From assembly GCA_024220525.1 (NCBI GenBank), contig JAMYWO010000047.1:58214-72211 (forward strand): a DNA stretch of 13,998 nucleotides, written 5' to 3'. Source of the stretch: Cochliopodium minus. Taxonomy: Eukaryota; Discosea; Himatismenida; Cochliopodiidae. Positions 10,289 to 13,998 of the stretch are shown here, piece after piece. The position numbers were made by a program, and so were the translations under genes. Positions within the stretch are counted from its first letter, which is position 1, and the number at the start of each line of letters is the position of its first letter. Below the pieces are notes generated by a model. It did no database searches. It was given only the letters and a program-made list of their open reading frames with translations, and was not told the DNA's origin.

Positions 10289-10325
<37 letters not shown>

Positions 10326-11604
10326 ATTTTTTTTAATTTTTAATTTTTATTTTTTATTTTTATTTTTGTTTTTTATTTATTATTTTATTTTAATCTTAAA
10401 CGTTTTTATTTTTACATTATTTATTGAAAACTTTTTTAATTTTTAATTTTTTTTAATTTTTTTTAATTTTTAATTTTTATTATTATTTTAATTTAATTAT
10501 TATTAATATTTTGTTTTTGTTTTTTTTTTTGAGTTTTGTCATATAGTGTTGTTTTATGTTAATACATGTTATTTTTTGTAGCCGCCTCCCAAGAAAAGCT
10601 GGAAGATCCCCTCAAACAAGAAGAAAAACCTAAAGAACCCATATCATCAGATATACCCAAAGAAATTCTTATACTGGATGGTACCCAAGAAGGTTATCTC
10701 AACCATTTTAATTTAAATTTTTTTTTTAAAGAACTTTCTAGAAATTTATTTTCAAAAAAATTTTTGATATTTTTGAATATTTTTATTTTTCTTTTAAAAG
10801 TTTAATTTTATCAAAATTTTTAAAATTAATTATTTTATTTTGTTTTTTTAATTTCAAAATTTTTATCGTATTTAAATTTTTATAGTATTTTATTTTAATT
10901 TTTTATTTTTTTTTTAAAAATTTCTTTAAAATGCTTTAAAATGTTTTTAAATTTGATTAATTTTATTTTTTTTGTTAGAAATAGATGAAAGTTTGGAAGA
11001 AGATGACATAATCATTGATCTATTTTCATCGTTTCAGAATCTGACTTTTGGAGCAAGAAAAACTATTTCTTTCTATCCCAACCCCGGTGAAAAAGAGACG
11101 TAAATTTCATTTTTTCTAATTTCAATTTGATTTTAAAACATTTTAAAAATTTTTTCACATTAATTAATTTCGATTTAATAAATTAATTTCTTAAAAATAT
11201 TTTAATTATTTTAAATTTTTTTTTAAATTTTTTTTTGATTTTTAAAAAGTCCCAACAAAAGAACAACTTCATCACCTACTGAAAAACTCAACAACAGCAA
11301 ACCCAGCTCGATTGAAGAATCACCGAGGTTAGACGTGAGTCCCGTAACGCAGACAAAGAAGGAAAGGGGATTGAGCAACCCCAAAACGAAGGAGAGCGTC
11401 TCGGAGTCTTCCAGGAGCTTTGAGAGCGAGAGTTTTGAGAGCGAGTCTCACAAACAGAGCGTTGAGGAGCTTTCTAGCTTTGTTGAGGATTCTAGGGAAG
11501 CGGTTGTTGATAATAATCATTTTCGTCAAATTTTTGGTGTTAAAAATGGAGGAGAGATTAATGTTGATGAAATCGATCAAGATCACAACAAAATGATGAT
11601 TTAA
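4910..11604 (+). CDS. PH - RCC1 - REM - RasGEF (CDC25) protein (1195 aa, 16 exons)
   Basis: Exons: 4910-4976, 5057-5070, 5136-5456, 5755-6002, 6097-6294, 6459-6715, 6849-7433, 7544-7891, 8149-8409, 8748-8885, 9059-9242, 9552-9742, 10057-10245, 10582-10692, 10979-11099, 11250-11604. All introns are GT-AG; the sum is 3588 nt, 1196 codons. PH domain about 34-134: basic beta strands, FLFEDLLVICKK, helix with Trp126. RCC1 propeller about 200-563: NNGQIYSWGTGDLGQTG and GNVYLWG are good blades, then four weaker ones. REM (RasGEF N-terminal) 564-680: GTLDTLIDYLFEG. CDC25 about 705-990 keeps the hallmark blocks: ITQQITLMESHLYSL, HNFMCATW (Asn802), PTIPYIGIHLSDLTF, INFQKRFNI. This domain type opens Ras-family GTPases for GDP/GTP exchange; the retained motifs argue that it is active. 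Tail 1001-1195 is Glu/Ser/Lys-rich and probably disordered, with SFESE repeats. There is no DH domain before the PH. Likely acts at a membrane; the target GTPase is unknown. Confidence 0.87.
5057..5070 (+). other. 14-nt microexon in the RasGEF gene
   Basis: AG at 5055-5056 and GT at 5071-5072 bound 14 nt that encode GEKPM with the split codon. Joining exon 1 (ends 4976, phase 1) directly to 5136 shifts frame and hits a stop within about 20 codons. Including the 14 nt leads into the PH domain in frame. It is the least certain join in this gene, because an upstream or alternative first exon could exist. Confidence 0.6.
5554..5569. repeat. 16-bp perfect palindrome in an intron
   Basis: GAAATATCGATATTTC at 5554-5569 is its own reverse complement over all 16 bases. 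It sits in the 298-nt intron between the PH and RCC1 parts of the RasGEF gene, in a patch less AT-rich than normal for introns here. Confidence 0.8.
8941..9021. repeat. (T4-6 A)n microsatellite in an intron
   Basis: This is a run of T4, T5 and T6 blocks each followed by A, in the intron between two CDC25-domain exons. It is a simple-sequence tract typical of introns in this window and likely variable in length between isolates or assemblies. Confidence 0.8.
10271..10366. repeat. (T4-7 A)n microsatellite in an intron
   Basis: This is a second T-block/A simple repeat, in the 336-nt intron after the last CDC25-domain exon, similar in pattern to the one at 8941-9021 but on a separate intron. It has no coding content. 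Confidence 0.7.
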
Positions 11605-11658
11605 TAAAGGAAGATGATAAAAAGTGAATCAGAGATCAATGTTGATGAAATCTATCAA
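11554..11658 (+). repeat. 27-nt in-frame repeat spanning the GEF stop codon
   Basis: Copy 1 at 11554-11580 encodes EINVDEIDQ inside the gene. Copy 2 at 11632-11658 encodes EINVDEIYQ after the stop. They match at 25 of 27 positions and lie 78 nt (26 codons) apart, so both are in the same frame, separated by the consecutive stops at 11602-11607. Confidence 0.85.
11603..11608 (+). terminator. AATAAA overlapping the RasGEF stop codon
   Basis: The stop TAA (11602-11604) runs into TAATAAA, so a canonical AATAAA poly(A) hexamer overlaps it. If used, the 3' UTR would be only tens of nucleotides. Use of this hexamer in this organism is assumed, not shown. Confidence 0.3.
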
Positions 11659-12545
11659 GTAGCTGTTCATGAAATCATTAAGAGCATCTCAACAAGAGAG
11701 AAAGAGAGGAGATGATTCAAACAAAAATGACGAAAAGCCCCATTAAAAAGATGATTGAATTTCAACCTAAAATAATAACGAACAACCATCTAGAAGCACC
11801 AACGTGGATTCTCAGAATCAACTTGAGAATTTCCAAACTCCTCGATAGATTTTCTTGATGGGTGAAGGCCTCAATGTAAAAGAAAGAAAACCTCAACAAA
11901 AACCAGCGGAAGCAGTGAATTTCATGAAAAACAGCGTAGATTTCAACAAAAATGAACTCGATTTTTTTGAGCCCACCTGGATCTTTCTTTTTAGCAACTA
12001 CAACAGCTGGGGAAGCTAAAACAAAAACTACATTAAAAACAACGAGAATCTCGAGAAGAGATAGATGTCTCTTGGACCCAAGTCAAAAAGAGGATCGAAT
12101 CACCAGAACTTGGGAGTAGCGAGAGACGTGATGATTTGTTTTGAATGAAGAGCTCAACAAAAATCTTAAAATCTTTAACAAAATCATCACAGATGATCTC
12201 AATGGGAAAAACTTTGCTGAGATGCAAGTTGATCTCAAAAAGATGATTCTGGCAAAGATGACAAAGAAAGATCATGAACCAAGTCGATCAAGATCTCAGC
12301 TGTGATCAAAAACCAAAACAACAATGAGATCATCGAAAATAATAAAGAATACGAACACCTTCCCAACAATGATCTCAACCAAGTTGAAGAAACCCTAAAT
12401 TTCGAAATCAAATTGAATCAACGTGGATCTTTTGGATCAACTCAAAATTTTGATTTTAATCACATTGATGGAGATGATGGTCCACAAAACAGGTCGGTTT
12501 CACCCTTCAAGGTTCCAGGTCCACTTATTTGGCAAAGATGTTAAA
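11605..12545 (+). pseudogene. Decayed coding region downstream of the RasGEF gene
   Basis: This stretch is richer in G/C than any spacer or intron here and reads as protein-like in pieces whose frame keeps changing. 11611-11715 is in the frame of the GEF gene and includes EINVDEIYQ. 11771-12016 is in another frame, broken once by TAG at 11846, with GEGLNVKERKPQQKPAEA then FMKNSVDFNKNELDFFEPTW. 12037-12141 returns to the first frame (EEIDVSWTQVKKRIE). 12135-12302 is in the third frame (NKIITDDLNGKNFAEM). 12302-12541 is in the second frame (NNDLNQVEETLNFEIKLNQ). All are Asn/Lys/Glu/Asp-rich, like the GEF tail, and no GT-AG intron set joins them cleanly. Most likely this is a former C-terminal extension, or a separate downstream gene, killed by indels and stops. 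Unrecognised family. Alternatives are a real gene with assembly indels, or a long 3' UTR. Confidence 0.5.
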
Positions 12546-12870
12546 AAGAAGGAATATAAGGCCAAGTTCAGGAGTTTTGGGCAATTTCAATAACCCTACC
12601 TTGTCTAAAATTCATCAAATTTTCACGATTCATAAAAATCAAAAGAAGATAAATAATTGATCAATAGAAGAAAGAAAAATGCGATTTGTTAAATAAAAAA
12701 TAAGATAAAAAAAAAGAAAAAAAACTTTCCACGTCAAAGAGTTTGGGATTACTTACATTAAGTCCCAATTCAACAATTTTTACACTTGTCCTTATAAGGG
12801 TGCAAGTTGAATAAAACTTTTTTCTCAAAATAAAAGTTTTTTATTTTAGAAATGTTGTAAAAAAAACTTT
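12546..12870. other. AT-rich spacer with nested inverted repeat
   Basis: I see no gene here. The stretch separates the decayed plus-strand region from the 3' end of the minus-strand GTPase relic. Its one notable structure is the nested inverted repeat at 12768-12812. Confidence 0.5.
12768..12812. repeat. Nested inverted repeat (hairpin)
   Basis: Outer arms ATTCAAC (12768-12774) and GTTGAAT (12806-12812), inner arms CTTG (12785-12788) and CAAG (12803-12806), and a perfect 10-bp palindrome CCTTATAAGG (12790-12799) lie nested in 45 nt. The outer and inner right arms share one base, so the elements cannot all pair at once. It could be a transcript hairpin at the 3' end of the minus-strand relic or a chance structure. 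Confidence 0.6.
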
Positions 12871-13998
12871 TTATTTTTTGTTCAGTTTTGGAACACAAAT
12901 GTCACTAATAGCAACAAAGTAAAATCCCTCCATCCATATAGCAGAATGCTCAACATACTTGACAGCGTTGATTTCTTTGCCATTTCTTTTCCCTAACTCT
13001 AACTCTAAAACAGTAGTCCGAACCCTGATTGGACTCCTATCAGTTTAAGTCCAAGAAAAAGAACGTTGTTGTTAGCAAAACGATCTAAACACCAAATGTC
13101 CCTTCCACATCAGTGAAAGACTTTCTGTCCTCCACATTGTAGCAAATCAAATAATCTGGTACCTGGATAACTCATTTTTCTGATTTCGGCAAATTTTCTC
13201 CTAGTATCCCAATATGTGAAATTTTGTTGTCCGTTAAAAATTTTTTTGATAATTAATCAAATATTTTTAGCAAACTCACCTATTTCTTCAGAAATGTATC
13301 TTTTTCCTTGAAGTTTGTTTTCGGATTTTTCCTTATGCTTATATGCTGAAGTAACCATACACTGGAATTAAGTCAATGCACTTGTCTTTCCCACATCATG
13401 TTGCCAACAAAAACATAACTTTGTGGTTGATTGTCTTCACCTCAAGTCTGGATGGATCATGAATCTTTTAGAATCAATCTTGAAATTCTGTTAAAGAAAT
13501 GATCCTCCTTTTGACATTAAACAAAAATTGAAAATTTTTTCTTTCTAATTGTTATTCTTGGCATATGAGCATCCTACTTTTTTTTTTGTAAAATTATTTG
13601 ATTATAAAGTTACAGCAATCACAATGATTTTAAGCATTATGATTTGATATACTCAAAAATTTATGCAAGAATTTCAGAAAGTCAAGATGCAATTTATATG
13701 GAGTTATAAGATATTTGAAGTTATTTTATATAAAAATACCATTGTCAGTGTCCAATTCATCGAAAGAGTTTGCTGCGAAATAATAATATTCTTTCGCTTT
13801 AGATCTTTTTTGCCCTAAATGTTCATAGAAATCTCTTGACAATTGATAGAATTCTTCTCTACTCAAAATTCCATTTTATCCTTGTCATATTTTTTCTATG
13901 AATATCAATAAACAATCAAAATTTTTTTTTTTTGAATATTTATTTTTTACCAAATCCTTTCTTCAAAATTTCTTCATTGTTGGATTCCTTCAAAATTT
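12871..13998 (-). pseudogene. EF-hand - Rho/Ras-type GTPase fusion, broken, 5' end outside window
   Basis: In minus-strand order: an open piece at 13998-13951 (phase-1 donor GTAAAA); EF-hand 1 at about 13895-13740, with loop parts DKDK and NGILSREEF, a long helix, then LDTDN at a phase-1 donor; an intron 13739-13508; EF-hand 2 from 13507 (GG, then ISLTEF). The same exon runs into a GTPase: HKVMF, then a P-loop readable as DVGKTSAL near 13372-13405. After a donor at 13279 come YWDT (13203-13211, G3), RKMSYPGT (about 13155-13180, Rho-like), CYNVEDRKSFTDV (13106-13144), LGLKL (degenerate G4) and INAVKYVEHSA (12940-12972, G5), ending at TAA 12873-12871. Several frameshifts, in-frame stops and a missing splice acceptor break it. 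The intact protein would be a small GTPase with N-terminal calcium-binding EF-hands. A Miro-type protein is an alternative, but SYPGT fits Rho better. Sequencing indels could explain part of the damage. Confidence 0.72.

Noticed and set aside
11329-11586. 85-codon minus-strand frame
   Set aside because: It is antisense to the Glu/Ser-rich last exon of the RasGEF gene; composition reflects the mirrored codons.
12033-12275. 80-codon minus-strand frame
   Set aside because: It is antisense to the decayed plus-strand region, whose sense-strand segments have the same Asn/Lys/Glu bias as the GEF tail. The antisense product shows no motif.
12991-13008. Telomere-like CCCTAACTCTAACTCTAA
   Set aside because: Only three imperfect units, and on the minus strand they lie in frame within the GTPase relic, encoding alternating Leu/Glu before the G5 region.
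12871-13998. Mitochondrial Rho GTPase (Miro) as the identity of the right-hand relic
   Set aside because: EF-hands followed by a GTPase would fit Miro's second half, but the SYPGT box and the short EF-to-P-loop linker look Rho-like. Not excluded, because the 5' end is outside the window.
1-13998. tRNA, rRNA, CRISPR array, transposase, bacterial-type operon
   Set aside because: No cloverleaf with a recognisable T-arm, no spaced direct-repeat array, no transposase or integrase motifs. Introns and monocistronic layout point to a nuclear eukaryotic genome.

Overview
The window comes from an AT-rich, intron-dense unicellular eukaryote. Exons carry G/C and clear codon structure. Introns and spacers are almost pure A/T homopolymer runs. 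All 25 introns I could place are GT-AG, 49 to 359 nt long, most in phase 1. Gene content (RCC1 propellers, a Ras-type GEF with a PH domain, a Rho-like GTPase relic) suits a free-living amoeboid protist such as an anaeramoeba, amoebozoan or heterolobosean. The sequence alone does not settle the lineage.

Layout, left to right. 1-650 is AT-rich spacer with a short direct repeat. 651-854 (+) is a 67-aa protein starting with an MGNKLC acylation-type motif. 1097-1764 (+, 2 exons) is a 102-aa secreted protein with 10 cysteines. 1894-4452 (-, 10 exons) is a 408-aa protein with seven RCC1 blades, nearly one exon per blade, including a 24-nt microexon. A 457-nt head-to-head spacer follows. 4910-11604 (+, 16 exons) is a 1195-aa PH - RCC1 propeller - REM - RasGEF (CDC25) protein with an acidic/serine-rich tail and a 14-nt microexon. 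11605-12545 looks like decayed coding DNA on the same strand: successive open segments in different frames, beginning with an in-frame copy of part of the GEF tail. 12546-12870 is spacer with a nested inverted repeat. 12871-13998 (-, 5' end outside the window) is a broken gene fusing two EF-hands to a Rho/Ras-type small GTPase.

Functional reading (inference). The central pair are divergent genes that both encode RCC1 propellers and share a short 5' region with repeated TATCTATCT elements. The large protein joins a propeller fold first known from a Ran GEF to a complete Ras-type exchange module and a lipid- or protein-binding PH domain, so it is probably a membrane-directed activator of a Ras-family GTPase. 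The right-hand relic would have been a calcium-responsive small GTPase. The most interesting signals are the exon-per-blade gene, the PH-RCC1-REM-CDC25 architecture and the EF-hand/GTPase fusion relic.

All exon joins were made by eye from frame, GT-AG sites and domain continuity. They have no transcript support here.
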